DNA of 64,000 nucleotides. Source: Methylobacterium sp. Leaf108. Its GTDB lineage: Bacteria > Pseudomonadota > Alphaproteobacteria > Rhizobiales > Beijerinckiaceae. The position numbers and the translations under genes were made by a program. Each line of letters starts with the position of its first letter. Within the stretch, counting starts at the first letter, position 1. The stretch is from assembly GCF_001423265.1 (NCBI RefSeq), contig NZ_LMND01000003.1, forward strand, positions 2,649 through 66,648, read 5' to 3'. Positions 35,462-43,779 of this stretch are shown here, piece by piece. The notes under the pieces were generated by a model. The model was not told the origin of the DNA, ran no database searches, and saw only the letters and a list, made by a program, of their open reading frames with translations.

Positions 35462-36271
35462 ATGGCGACGGTCGGATCGGAGGGCGGGCGGTTGCGTGGG
35501 AAGGTCGGCCCGGTCCTCGCATGGCTCGCTGCGACCGCCGTCGCCCCCGCTGCGGCCGCACCCCGGCCGGTGCCCGAATGCCGGACCGCCCCGGTGCGGA
35601 GCGACCGGCTGACGGACTTGGGCGCACGCGGCGAACTCGTCCTCGCGTCCGGCACCCGCGCCGTGCTCTCGGGCCTGAACTGGCCGGAGGAGGCGGGCGC
35701 GGCGACGGCCTGGCTGCTGGGCAAACGTGAAAAAGCGCTCGCCCTCACCGCGCGGGGCGAGCCGGACCGCTGGGGCCGCATCCGGGTCGATGCGGTCGTC
35801 GAGGGCGAGGCGGTGGATCTGGCCGGAGGCCTCGTGGCGGACGGCCTCGCCATGGTCGATGCCGGCGAGGGCGATTCCCTGTGCCGGCCGGGCCTGCTCG
35901 CCCTGGAGGAGACCGCGCGCCGAGGCGGCCTCGGCCTGTGGCGGACGGCCTCGCCCGAGGCGCGGGACGGGGCCGGCCTGCGCGCCAGGGCCGACCGGTT
36001 CGTGGTGGCGCAGGGGCGCCTCGTGAGCGTCGGGGAGCGGGCGACGCGCACCTATCTCGACTTCGTGCCGCGGGGGCAGGACGGGCTCACGGTCACCGTG
36101 TCGAAACGCACTTGGCGCCGGTTGCAGGAACGTGGTTTGAGTGCGGCGAGCCTGAGGGGGCGCCTCGTCCGGGTGCGCGGGATCGTCACGATCGGCCGCG
36201 GGCCGGTCATCGACCTCGCGAGCGCGGACATGATCGAGGTTCTGGACGAGGAGCGGGCGCTTCGGCGCTGA
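35462..36271 (+). CDS. Secreted thermonuclease (SNase)-like protein, 269 aa
   Basis: The start MATVGSEGGRLRG leads to a signal peptide (VGPVLAWLAATAVAPAAAAP). The SNase-like beta-barrel runs over residues 55-170 (LASGTRAVLSGLNWPEEAGA, ALALTARGEPDRWGRIRVDAVV, LAGGLVADGLAMVDA, LLALEETARRGGLGLW). The acidic and arginine catalytic residues of staphylococcal nuclease are not clearly kept (WGR in place of the usual RYGR), so it may have lost nuclease activity. The C-terminal 90 residues form a second barrel. A gene of this type in front of the M48 lipoprotein is in the same direction and only 8 nt away, so the two form an operon. Confidence 0.75.
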   Translation: MATVGSEGGRLRGKVGPVLAWLAATAVAPAAAAPRPVPECRTAPVRSDRLTDLGARGELVLASGTRAVLSGLNWPEEAGAATAWLLGKREKALALTARGEPDRWGRIRVDAVVEGEAVDLAGGLVADGLAMVDAGEGDSLCRPGLLALEETARRGGLGLWRTASPEARDGAGLRARADRFVVAQGRLVSVGERATRTYLDFVPRGQDGLTVTVSKRTWRRLQERGLSAASLRGRLVRVRGIVTIGRGPVIDLASADMIEVLDEERALRR

Positions 36272-36279
36272 CGAACGGC

Positions 36280-37770
36280 ATGCAGGGGTCCGCATCTTTC
36301 GCCATTCGCGCGCGGCATCCCCGGGCGCGCGCAGACCGGTCGCGCGCGGGCTGGGTGTCCGCGCTGGCGCTGCTGTGCCTGTCGGCCTGCGCCGGCGACC
36401 AGGCCAGCGCGGTGCTCACCCCCATCGCGATCCCCCCCGAGGCGCCGCGGGTGACGGGCCGGGAGCGCACCGCCCCGGACGCCGACCACACTCAGCTCGT
36501 CGCCTCCTTCGGCGGCGAATACCGGGCGCCCGTCACCCAGCGCGCGGTCGGCGAGATCACCGACCGGCTGGTGCGCGCCACCGAGCGGCCCGACGAGACC
36601 TACGCCGTCACCCTGCTCGATTCGGCGGTGATCAACGCCTTCGCCCTGCCGAGCGGCCGGCTCTACGTCACCCGCGGCCTGCTGGCGCTGGCCACCGATA
36701 CCTCCGAACTCGCCGCGGTGCTCGCCCACGAGATCGCCCACGTCACCCTGCGCCATGCGAGCGCGCGGAGCGAACTGGCGCTGCGATCGCAACTCGTGAG
36801 CAAGGTCGTGGCCGACGTGCTCAACGACCCCGAGACCGGCGCCCAGATCCAGAGCCAGTCGCGCTTCGCGCTGGCCCGGTTCTCCCGCGACCAGGAGCTG
36901 GAGGCCGACCGCATCGGCGTGCGCACCCTGGCGCGGGCCGGCTACGACCCCTTCGCGGCCGGGCGCTTCCTGACGGCCCTGAGCCGGACCACCGCCATGA
37001 AGACCGGCACCGGGGTCGCGGGGGAGCCCGACATGCTCGCCACCCACCCGGGCACCGCCGAGCGCATCACCCTCGTCACCCGCGCCGCCCGGCTGATCGG
37101 GGCGCCGGGCCTCGGGGTCGACGAGCGCGCCCGCTACCTCGCGGCCATCGACGGCATCGCCTACGGCGACAACCCCACCGATGGGGCGGTGCGGGCCAAG
37201 CGGTTCCTGCACCCCAACCTCGGCATCGCCTTCGACGTGCCCGACGGTTTCTCCGTCGACAACACCCGCAGCGCGGTGCTGGGCACCACCAACGAAGGCA
37301 GCCGCCGGCTCCTGTTCGACCAGGTCGACACCACGATCGGCCAGGGCCTCGACGAGGTGCTCAAGGCGACCTGGAACGACGGGCTCGAGGGCAGCGAGAA
37401 CCGGATCGTGGCCGGCAACCCGGCGGTCACCGCGGTCTCGCGCGGCAAGGAGTGGACCTTCCGCCTGGCGGCGATCCGGGTCGGCGAGCGCACCTTCCGC
37501 ATGATCATGGCGGCCAAGGGCGCCACCGACCCCGATCCGGCCTTCCGCCGCTGGATCGAGAGCCTCGCCCCGGTGAGTGCGGCCGAGACGCAGTCGCTGC
37601 GCCCCTCGCGCATCCAGGTGGTCACGGCCGCCCCCGGCGAGACCGCCGAGGTGCTGTCCCGGCGCATGGCGGTGCAGGACCGGGCGCTGGACCGGTTCCT
37701 CGTCCTCAATGGCCTCGAACGGGGTGCCGGCCTGAGGCCGGGCCAGGGCTACAAGCTCGTGGTGGAATGA
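36280..37770 (+). CDS. M48-family zinc metalloprotease lipoprotein
   Basis: A BepA/LoiP-type envelope protease. The lipobox LCLSAC (Cys near residue 38) implies a lipid anchor in the outer or inner membrane facing the periplasm. The zinc site is LAHEIAHVTLRH (HExxH) with the third ligand in DQELEADRIGVRTL. Residues 20-300 hold the M48 domain; the middle domain (FLHPNLGIAFDVPDGF...) resembles the C-terminal DUF found in alphaproteobacterial members; the last 45 residues (IQVVTAAPGETAEVLSRRM, FLVLNGLERG..LRPGQGYKLV) look like a LysM domain, which would bind peptidoglycan. Length 496. A perfect hairpin terminator follows directly. Confidence 0.88.
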   Translation: MQGSASFAIRARHPRARADRSRAGWVSALALLCLSACAGDQASAVLTPIAIPPEAPRVTGRERTAPDADHTQLVASFGGEYRAPVTQRAVGEITDRLVRATERPDETYAVTLLDSAVINAFALPSGRLYVTRGLLALATDTSELAAVLAHEIAHVTLRHASARSELALRSQLVSKVVADVLNDPETGAQIQSQSRFALARFSRDQELEADRIGVRTLARAGYDPFAAGRFLTALSRTTAMKTGTGVAGEPDMLATHPGTAERITLVTRAARLIGAPGLGVDERARYLAAIDGIAYGDNPTDGAVRAKRFLHPNLGIAFDVPDGFSVDNTRSAVLGTTNEGSRRLLFDQVDTTIGQGLDEVLKATWNDGLEGSENRIVAGNPAVTAVSRGKEWTFRLAAIRVGERTFRMIMAAKGATDPDPAFRRWIESLAPVSAAETQSLRPSRIQVVTAAPGETAEVLSRRMAVQDRALDRFLVLNGLERGAGLRPGQGYKLVVE

Positions 37771-37801
37771 CGGCTTGCCGCTCGGACGAGCGGCAAGCCG
37801 T
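37770..37801. terminator. Hairpin terminator between convergent genes
   Basis: A perfect 14-bp stem, ACGGCTTGCCGCTC with GAGCGGCAAGCCGT around GGAC, begins at the M48 stop codon and ends just before the stop of the convergent gene at 37803. It can serve both directions. Confidence 0.85.
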
Positions 37802-37802
37802 A

Positions 37803-38144
37803 TCACACCGCCCGCAGGCCCTGCCCTCCGGGGCCGGCCTGAGGCCGCGTCCGTGCGCGGAACCGGGTCCGGACCGCCCTGGCCGCCTGCTCGACGCTGG
37901 GGAAGACGGTGCCGTCGAGGGGGTCGAAGTCCCGGCGTGACGAGAAGAAGCGCACGCCGCCGTGCTCGGGCACGGCGATGCCGGCGGTGATCTCGCCGAT
38001 CTCGATCACGCGGGTGGGGGCCGGCTCGCGGTGCAGCCGGTTGCCGGCGCGGCCGGCGAGATGGTCGACGAAGGGATCGTCGAGGTGAGGGGCCAGGCCC
38101 GGGTTGGACCGGGACGGGGCGAAGGCGAACTGAAGCTGAGGCAT
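37803..38144 (-). CDS. Hypothetical protein, 113 aa
   Basis: MPQLQFAFAPSRSNPGLAPHLDDPFVDHLAGRAGN..., ITAGIAVPEHGGVRFFSSRRDFDPLDG..., SVEQAARAVRTRFRAR. The middle (GIAVPEHGGVRFFSS...FDPLDG) reads as a conserved beta-hairpin region, but I do not recognise the family. No signal peptide. The start is taken at MPQLQ; upstream residues in the same frame are Arg-rich and unlikely. Role unknown. Confidence 0.6.
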   Translation of the reverse strand: MPQLQFAFAPSRSNPGLAPHLDDPFVDHLAGRAGNRLHREPAPTRVIEIGEITAGIAVPEHGGVRFFSSRRDFDPLDGTVFPSVEQAARAVRTRFRARTRPQAGPGGQGLRAV

Positions 38145-38581
38145 GACGAAAACTGCTCTTCGATGAGAGCCGACTGTCGCGTCGGACCGGGGCGGGGAAC
38201 GGGTTCGGCGGTGGCGGCGTCGATCAGCGTCGACAGCAGCCCTGCGAACGGCCCCGGCCACGGGACAGTCTCGGTCTGGGGAAGGAGGAAGCCACGGCAA
38301 GTCATCCTTTATCCGACAAGGACCACGAGCGGTCTTGAGCCTCGTGATGCTTTAGCGTTTGGTGACGCGGCGCAAGCGATCCACTTCAAATCACCGCGGT
38401 GGCCGTAAGGCAAGACTGATGTCTTGCCTGTCAGACCACGCAGGAAAGATGCGTTGCGGAGCCTTGTCCGTCAACGGAGCGATCTTTCGTATTTCACGTG
38501 AAACAGGGCAGGACCGACCCCGTTCCGGTCCCGCGGCGACCCCTTCGTTCGGCGGCGGCGGTTTTCGGCCTTCCCGCGCGG
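38145..38581. other. Intergenic region containing a parS-like site
   Basis: I see no convincing gene. A leftward frame beginning near 38305 (MTCRGFLLPQTETVPWPGP) is possible but runs into a low-complexity tail over the neighbouring gene. GGCAAGACTGATGTCTTGCC (38408-38427) is a small hairpin. The parS-like site is at 38490-38505. Confidence 0.45.
38490..38505. promoter_or_regulatory. parS-like site (1 mismatch)
   Basis: TATTTCACGTGAAACA differs from the bacterial parS consensus TGTTTCACGTGAAACA at one outer base; the central CACGTG palindrome is intact. Together with the site at 11694 it suggests that ParB loads in this part of the replicon. Confidence 0.65.
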
Positions 38582-39601
38582 CTACAGGCCGGCGTCCTGC
38601 GCCTGGCGGAAGACCTGCCCGTGGGCGCAGTAGCCCTCGACGATCTCGCGCATCAGCGCGCGCTTGCTCGCGTCGAGGGGCGCGAGGATGCGGGCGGGGC
38701 GGCCGCCCCAGAGGTGGCCGCCGTCGAGGAGCTGGCCCGGGTCGGTGGTGGCGCCGCCGGCCAGCATCACGTCGTCGGCGATCACCGTTCCCGGGGCCAC
38801 GACGCAGCCGATCCCGATGAGGCTGCGCGCCCCGATCCGGCAATCGGCCAGGCGCACGTTGTGGGCGATGGTGGTGTCGCGCCCGATGACGATGCCCTCG
38901 CCCCGGCTGCGCAGGACGCTGTTGTCCTGGATGTTGGTGTCGGCCCCCACCACGATCGGCCCGACCTCGGCGTCGAGCAGGCAGGAGAACAGCACGCTCG
39001 ATCCCGCGCCGAGCGCGATGCGGCCGCGCAGGCGGGCGGTGCGGGCGACGAAGACGCTGTCCTCCACCTCCGGCGTATCGCCCTGCGGCGGCGCGGGCGT
39101 CTCGCCCGAGGCCTCGCGCAGGCGCTCGGCCCGCTCGGCGAGTTCGGGGGCGTCGATCGGGCGGATCGGCTTGGCCGGGCTGCCGCCGTAGACGAAGCCG
39201 GCTGGCAGGCGCGCGCGCGGAAACACCGTGGCACCCGCCTCGATCACGACGCCGTCCTCCACCACCGCCCCGTCGAGGACGATGACGTCGTCCTCGATCA
39301 CCACGTCCGAGCCCACCGTGCAGGCATGGACCACGGCGTTGCGGCCCACCGTCACCCGGTCGCCGACCGTGGTCCCGAGGGTCTTGGTGGCGATGTGGAC
39401 GGTGGAGCGGTGGCCGAGCCAGAACCGGTCGCCGAGCACCACGGTCTGGCCGTCGGCGCGGATGACGCTGTCGTCCCCCAGCCAGGCCTGCGCCCCGAGG
39501 GTGGCCATGCCGATGACGGTGCTGGCACGGCCGCACCACACCGGCCGCGCGGAAAACACCGGCCGGACGCCGTCGTGGGGCAGGATCAGGTCTGGGCTCA
39601 C
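38582..39601 (-). CDS. Double hexapeptide-repeat (gamma-carbonic-anhydrase-like) protein, 339 aa
   Basis: A GTG start at 39601 (VSPDLILPHDGV) removes a repeat-derived upstream extension. Two left-handed beta-helix domains in tandem can be seen: the first over residues 30-140 (WLGDDSVIRADGQTVVLGDRFWLGHRSTVHIA, VGRNAVVHACTVGSDVVIEDDVIVLDG) and the second over 180-320 (VGADTNIQDNSVLRSRGEGIVIGRDTTIAHNVRL). The second repeats the IQDNS..HN..H-like pattern of gamma-CA proteins, but the His ligands are incomplete (AHNVRLADCRI). Catalysis is therefore uncertain. A fused pair is longer than the usual 170-200 residues. Confidence 0.78.
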   Translation of the reverse strand: MSPDLILPHDGVRPVFSARPVWCGRASTVIGMATLGAQAWLGDDSVIRADGQTVVLGDRFWLGHRSTVHIATKTLGTTVGDRVTVGRNAVVHACTVGSDVVIEDDVIVLDGAVVEDGVVIEAGATVFPRARLPAGFVYGGSPAKPIRPIDAPELAERAERLREASGETPAPPQGDTPEVEDSVFVARTARLRGRIALGAGSSVLFSCLLDAEVGPIVVGADTNIQDNSVLRSRGEGIVIGRDTTIAHNVRLADCRIGARSLIGIGCVVAPGTVIADDVMLAGGATTDPGQLLDGGHLWGGRPARILAPLDASKRALMREIVEGYCAHGQVFRQAQDAGL

Positions 39602-39749
39602 GCGAGCGTTTCCTCGAAAAGGCCGATCGGCCGGGACCTGCCGGGTGCCGCAGCGTGAATTCGCCGCTCCGGTCTGACAAGCCATGGAGGGCAGGGTATG
39701 TCCCGTCGATGCCGGGTAAAATCGGCCCCTTGCCGAAAATGGCAAGTTC

Positions 39750-39794
39750 GCAAGCCCGGATTTCGCGAACCCGGATTGCGCGAGCCCGTCTTTC
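39750..39794. repeat. Three tandem 15-bp units between divergent genes
   Basis: Units at 39750, 39765 and 39780 share GCRAGCCCGGATTTC-like sequence. They lie in the gap between the leftward hexapeptide protein (GTG 39601) and the rightward moaE (GTG 39814). A very similar arrangement of 15-bp units exists at 61673. Confidence 0.7.
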
Positions 39795-39813
39795 GACACG
39801 CACGAGGTCCACC

Positions 39814-40275
39814 GTGACGACGTCCCCGGTCAGCATCCAGAGCGCCCCCTTCGACACCGCCGCCGAGATCGCGGCCCTGTCGGACGCCCTGCACGGGCGG
39901 GTCGGGGCCATCGTCACCTTCAGCGGCCTGTGCCGGGACGAGGGCGGGCGCCTCACGGCGCTGGAACTCGAGCATTACCCCGGCATGGCCGAGGCCGAGA
40001 TCGGGCGGGTGGTGGAGGAGGCGCGCGCGCGCTGGCCCCTCGACGGGGTGCGCGTCGTCCACCGCCACGGGCTCGTGGCCCCCGGCGACGGCATCGTGCT
40101 GGTGGTGACGGCCTCGTCCCACCGCATCGCCGCCTTCGAGGCGGCGAGTTTTCTGATGGACTACCTCAAGACCCGCGCGCCGTTCTGGAAGCGCGAGCAC
40201 CTCGCCGACGGCACCACCGGCGGCTGGGTCGAGGCGACCCGGGCCGACGACGACGCGGCCGGGCGTTGGGCTTGA
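39814..40275 (+). CDS. moaE: Molybdopterin synthase catalytic subunit
   Basis: MoaE inserts sulfur carried by MoaD into precursor Z to make the molybdopterin dithiolene. GTG start, 153 aa. Visible are GAIVTFSGLCRDEGG (active-site loop), ELEHYPGMAEAEI, VRVVHRHGLVAPGDGIVLV, SSHRIAAFEAASFLMDYLK and APFWKREH (catalytic Lys region). moaD is not adjacent. The cofactor would be used by molybdenum or tungsten enzymes, and a tungstate transporter lies 22 kb to the right. Confidence 0.94.
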   Translation: MTTSPVSIQSAPFDTAAEIAALSDALHGRVGAIVTFSGLCRDEGGRLTALELEHYPGMAEAEIGRVVEEARARWPLDGVRVVHRHGLVAPGDGIVLVVTASSHRIAAFEAASFLMDYLKTRAPFWKREHLADGTTGGWVEATRADDDAAGRWA

Positions 40276-40516
40276 GGCGATGCGCGCCGGCGAGCAAACG
40301 CGTCATCCTGCCGGGGCTTTCGGGGTCGCGCAGGTTCTCGATGCAAGACCGGTGACCACGTCTGCTCCGGTCAAAACCCGATCCGCTTGCCTGTTCGAGG
40401 GGCTGCTTACGACCCTTCGCAGACCATCGGAAGGTCCGCTTCGCGGCGGCTTGGTGGGGATGAGCTACGTCCGGGTCGGGTGGAAAGCCAACATTGAGGA
40501 TCGGCTTCCGCGCCAT

Positions 40517-41707
40517 CTACTGAGCGGGGATCCCCTGGATGTTCAGCGCCGCGAAGATTTGCTTGGCGAGGGTGAGCCGCACGGCTGTCGAATGGTTGCG
40601 GTTCGCCAGCAGCACAAGCCCGATCTTGCGGCCTGGGATGAAGGCCACGTAGGCCCCGAACCCGTTGGTGGCTCCCGTCTTCGTGACGAGACTGTCGGCA
40701 GGCGGTGCCTGCGGCGGGCTGAGGCGCGTGACCGGAGTGGGCTTCAGCACCATCGCGTCACCGTTGCCGACCATGAGGTCATCATCCGAGACCGGGAGTG
40801 GATACCACTCCCAGATCAGCGCCTGCGTCATCGGTCCGGCCTGGAACTGACCGACCTGAGTCGCCGAGAGCGCACGTCGCATCGTGGGGCTCATCTCGAT
40901 CCGCCCGAGATGCGCTTCCACGAATCGCAGCAGATCATGCGCTGTCGTGCGAACGCCGTAGGCTTCGGTGGCGAGAGGAGCCATCGAGACCCTGACCAAC
41001 TTGCCGTCTCGCGTGTAGCCCTGGGCGTGGTTTGCCTGTTCGCCCTCGGGAATGTCGTGGAAGGTGTGCTGAAGTCCGAGCGGGCCCGTGATGTGCTCTC
41101 GCACGAGCGCGGCGAACTGGCCCTTCATCGCGCTGGCCGTCACCACGCCGAGCAGACCGATGCTGGGATTGGCGTAGGTGCGCACGCTCCCCGGCGGCGA
41201 CGGCGGTGTCCACGTGCGGAAGTAGGCAATGAGATCGGCGTCGGTCCTCACGTCATCGGGTAATTGTAGCGGCATACCCCCGGTCGTGTGGGTCGCGAGG
41301 TTGAGGAGAGACACCCGGTCGAGGGCGCTATCCTTCAATTCGGGGATGTATCGGCCGGGTGCGGCATCCCATTGAAGTGCCCCGATCTCCGCGGCGTAGG
41401 AGGCCAGCGCCACGGTGAAGGTCTTGCTGATTGACCCGACCTCGAACAGTGTGCGTTCGTCCACGGGCGTATCAGTCTCTATCGAGGCGACGCCATAGGA
41501 GAACACCTTCGCGCCATCTGGTGTCACGATGCCGACAGCTAGTCCGGGCGCACTGGTGCGTTCCATGAAGGTGCGGGCCGCGGCGTCGATGCGGCTCTTG
41601 TCCAGCCCTTCCGCTAGCGCAGAAGCTGAACCCAGAAGCAAGAGGGGGAGCGCAAGCAGGCGCAGATACCTGCGTGCCGTCAGCACCATCGATCGATCCG
41701 CGTTCAA
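40517..41707 (-). CDS. Class C beta-lactamase (AmpC-like)
   Basis: A serine enzyme that opens beta-lactam rings in the periplasm. The start is taken as TTG at 41707 because GAAGGAGG stands 7 nt upstream (41718-41723 region); the ATG at 41689 has no such site. The signal peptide MVLTARRYLRLLALPLLLL...SALAEG follows. Active-site motifs are VGSISKTF (S-x-x-K), TYANPSIG (Y-A-N) and VTKTGATNGFG (K-T-G). The blocks EGEQANHAQGYT, LATEAYGVRTTAHDLLRF and NGDAMVLKPTPV are typical of AmpC. No ampR gene is adjacent, so induction of the classical kind is not indicated. Confidence 0.93.
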   Translation of the reverse strand: MNADRSMVLTARRYLRLLALPLLLLGSASALAEGLDKSRIDAAARTFMERTSAPGLAVGIVTPDGAKVFSYGVASIETDTPVDERTLFEVGSISKTFTVALASYAAEIGALQWDAAPGRYIPELKDSALDRVSLLNLATHTTGGMPLQLPDDVRTDADLIAYFRTWTPPSPPGSVRTYANPSIGLLGVVTASAMKGQFAALVREHITGPLGLQHTFHDIPEGEQANHAQGYTRDGKLVRVSMAPLATEAYGVRTTAHDLLRFVEAHLGRIEMSPTMRRALSATQVGQFQAGPMTQALIWEWYPLPVSDDDLMVGNGDAMVLKPTPVTRLSPPQAPPADSLVTKTGATNGFGAYVAFIPGRKIGLVLLANRNHSTAVRLTLAKQIFAALNIQGIPAQ

Positions 41708-42101
41708 GGTGGGCCCTCCTTCACGAGCAGGCCGCGTATGCCCGGTCTGAAGAGGCACCACAAAGGGCGATTTCTCGACCCTGACCTGAACGTCTTTGGC
41801 CCTGGCGTGGATGGAAGAACGACCAGCACCAAGGGGCCAAGGTCTGCTCAGGGTCGGGACCCGTCCGTTTGCTCGATGGCCGGGTTAGGTGGGGAGCGGA
41901 CCCCGACCCTTCACCCTGAAACGGACGTTCCGCCTCCGACCCTTCCTTGAAGTCAGGACATTCCGCTTTCGGGCGCTTGGCTGGAGCAGCCCTAACGCCT
42001 GGAGCCGATCAGCCCACCCGACAAAGCTCGTGTATGTGCTTTGTACGCAGCAGACCCGTATCATTTTCCGCGCAATACTCGCCAAAAATGGGGAGAAGAC
42101 G
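41708..42101. other. Intergenic region upstream of beta-lactamase and a small lipoprotein
   Basis: I see no protein-coding gene. Between 41920 and 41990 the words GGACGTTCCGCC and GGACATTCCGCT recur, and a related word (GGCGGAATGTCTGCT) appears inverted at 42314. These look like copies of a small dispersed repeat around the lipoprotein gene. AT-rich sequence at 42050-42090 may hold its promoter. Confidence 0.45.
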
Positions 42102-42263
42102 ATGCGAAAAAACCTTATCGCGACCTTGATCCTCGCTTTTATCGTATCCGGTTGCTCAACGTCGAATACGAGTGGTCGGAACCCGGATCGCGACAACGCA
42201 TCCTCCCTTGACCCTAGCCGATCGAAGTCGTGTTACGGCGGCCCTGTTTACGTACCTTGTTAG
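42102..42263 (+). CDS. Small lipoprotein, 53 aa
   Basis: MRKNLIATLILAFIVSGCSTS has a clear lipoprotein signal, with lipobox VSGC (Cys18). The mature part is 36 residues and ends CYGGPVYVPC, where two Cys could form a disulfide. GGGAG lies 8 nt upstream of the ATG. It resembles short entericidin-type lipoproteins in size only. The base composition around it is lower in GC than the neighbours, so it may be acquired. Confidence 0.68.
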   Translation: MRKNLIATLILAFIVSGCSTSNTSGRNPDRDNASSLDPSRSKSCYGGPVYVPC

Positions 42264-42477
42264 CTGTTCCGCCAACCAGAAAAATGGCGCTCGCAACCGC
42301 AATGTTCGCTTGGAGGCGGAATGTCTGCTTCTGGCCGAAGGGCTGAGGTCCGTTTGCCACCCTGAGCAGCCCTTCGCGTGGTCGAGCGGCTCGGGTTCCG
42401 ACCCCCAGACCTGCCGAGGGTTCGTCCGCCAGCGCCGCCCGCGCAACCCGGCGCCGCTGCCGCCTCGTGCGATCCCC
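42264..42477. other. Intergenic stretch downstream of the acyltransferase
   Basis: I see no convincing gene. It contains a second copy of a repeat word (GCTTGGAGGCGGAATGTCTG) related, in inverted orientation, to those at 41925-41975. Confidence 0.35.
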
Positions 42478-43779
42478 CTATGCGTCCCGAGCGGTCGCCT
42501 GCGTGTCGGGAGCGGGCGCCTCGGGGGCGCGTCTGCCGATCCGGCGCAGCATCCGGCGGCTTTCGCGCAGGCGGTCGAACAGGGCGGGGTGGCGCTGGAG
42601 GGTGGCCTTGGCGCCGCGCAAGGCCCGTTCGGCGGCCAGGATGGCGTGGCCGCGCAGGCTGCGGGCGTGGGCGACCTCCATGAGGTCGTGGGCCACGGGC
42701 CGGAAGCCGTTCTTGTAGGGCAGGTCGCCGATGGTGAAGTCGAGGTAGGTCAGGCCCTGGCGGCGGGCCCAGACCATGATCTCGGCCACGATCAGGATGC
42801 CCGGCGAGCAGCCCTTCCAGGGCTCCCCGGCCATGGCTAGGATGATGCCGTGGAAGGCGCCGTGGTGGCACAGGCCGTAGGCGGTGGCGATCCATTCGCC
42901 GCCGACCGCGATGCCGAAGACGCGCACGAGGCCGTCCGGGCCGCCGTTGAGCGCGGCCGCGCGGTAGAAATCCACCACCTCGGGCCGGTCGAGGAGGTCG
43001 AACCGGCCAAGCTCGCGAAACCGGTCGCGGCGCTGGCGCAGGAGGGCCTCGAACAGGTCGGTCACCTCCGCCTCGGTGCGGGCCTCGACGAAGCGGGCCT
43101 CGCCGATGGCGGCCAGGCGCTTGCGACGCTTCTCGATGTCCTTGGCCATCGACTTGCTGCAGACGCGCTTGATCAGCGTCTCGGGGTCGCCCTCGATGAC
43201 GAGCCCGGAGGCGCGCATGGGGATGACCTGCGCCTCGGGCAGGAGGGCCAGGGGGTTGGGGGTGCCGAAGATCGATTGCGTGATGCGGGTGATCCGCACG
43301 AGGTCGGCCTTCGGCAGCACGGCGCGCACCGCCTCCCAGGCCAGCACCGCCTCAGCGGGGGACAGCACGACGCCCGGCGCCATGACCGGCGCGGCGTAGT
43401 CGCAGACGCCCAGATCGAGCCACTGGATGGTAGTGGTGCCGCGCTTGCGCAGGCGCGCGAGCGGCAGGAGCATCACCGGGCGGCCGCTCTCGGCCTCGTC
43501 GACCTGGACGATGAGCGGGGTTGCGCCCGAGCCCGGCACGAGCTTGTCCACCACCGCCTCGGCCCATTCGAGGCGCTGGTAGGCGGTGCAGGCGCCCTCC
43601 GCCTGCAGCCTGCGCCAGAGCGGCGCCGCCGCCGCGAGGTCCGGGTGGAGGCGGGCGCGGTAGGCGGGCGCCGCCGCGCCGCGGGGCGCCGCCGCGGTGG
43701 GGTCGCCGGCGGCGAGGGTCGCGCCCGGCCCGGCGGGGATGGGGCCGTCGGCCGCCTGGAAGTCGAAGGTCATCGCCAT
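42478..43779 (-). CDS. GNAT/FemAB-like acyltransferase (CelD/BcsL type), exopolysaccharide cluster
   Basis: The product has two GNAT-fold halves: residues 45-200 (PLWRRLQAEGACTAYQRLEWAEAVV, PLIVQVDEAESGRPVMLLPLARL) and 230-400 (MAKDIEKRRKRLAAIGEARFVEA, GIAVGGEWIATAYGLCHHGAFHG, LTYLDFTIGDLPYKNGF). This is the layout of BioF2-like/CelD proteins encoded in bacterial cellulose and other polysaccharide clusters, thought to decorate sugars or peptides with acyl or aminoacyl groups. The start MAMTFDF overlaps the preceding flippase gene by 10 nt. Confidence 0.83.
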   Translation of the reverse strand: MAMTFDFQAADGPIPAGPGATLAAGDPTAAAPRGAAAPAYRARLHPDLAAAAPLWRRLQAEGACTAYQRLEWAEAVVDKLVPGSGATPLIVQVDEAESGRPVMLLPLARLRKRGTTTIQWLDLGVCDYAAPVMAPGVVLSPAEAVLAWEAVRAVLPKADLVRITRITQSIFGTPNPLALLPEAQVIPMRASGLVIEGDPETLIKRVCSKSMAKDIEKRRKRLAAIGEARFVEARTEAEVTDLFEALLRQRRDRFRELGRFDLLDRPEVVDFYRAAALNGGPDGLVRVFGIAVGGEWIATAYGLCHHGAFHGIILAMAGEPWKGCSPGILIVAEIMVWARRQGLTYLDFTIGDLPYKNGFRPVAHDLMEVAHARSLRGHAILAAERALRGAKATLQRHPALFDRLRESRRMLRRIGRRAPEAPAPDTQATARDA

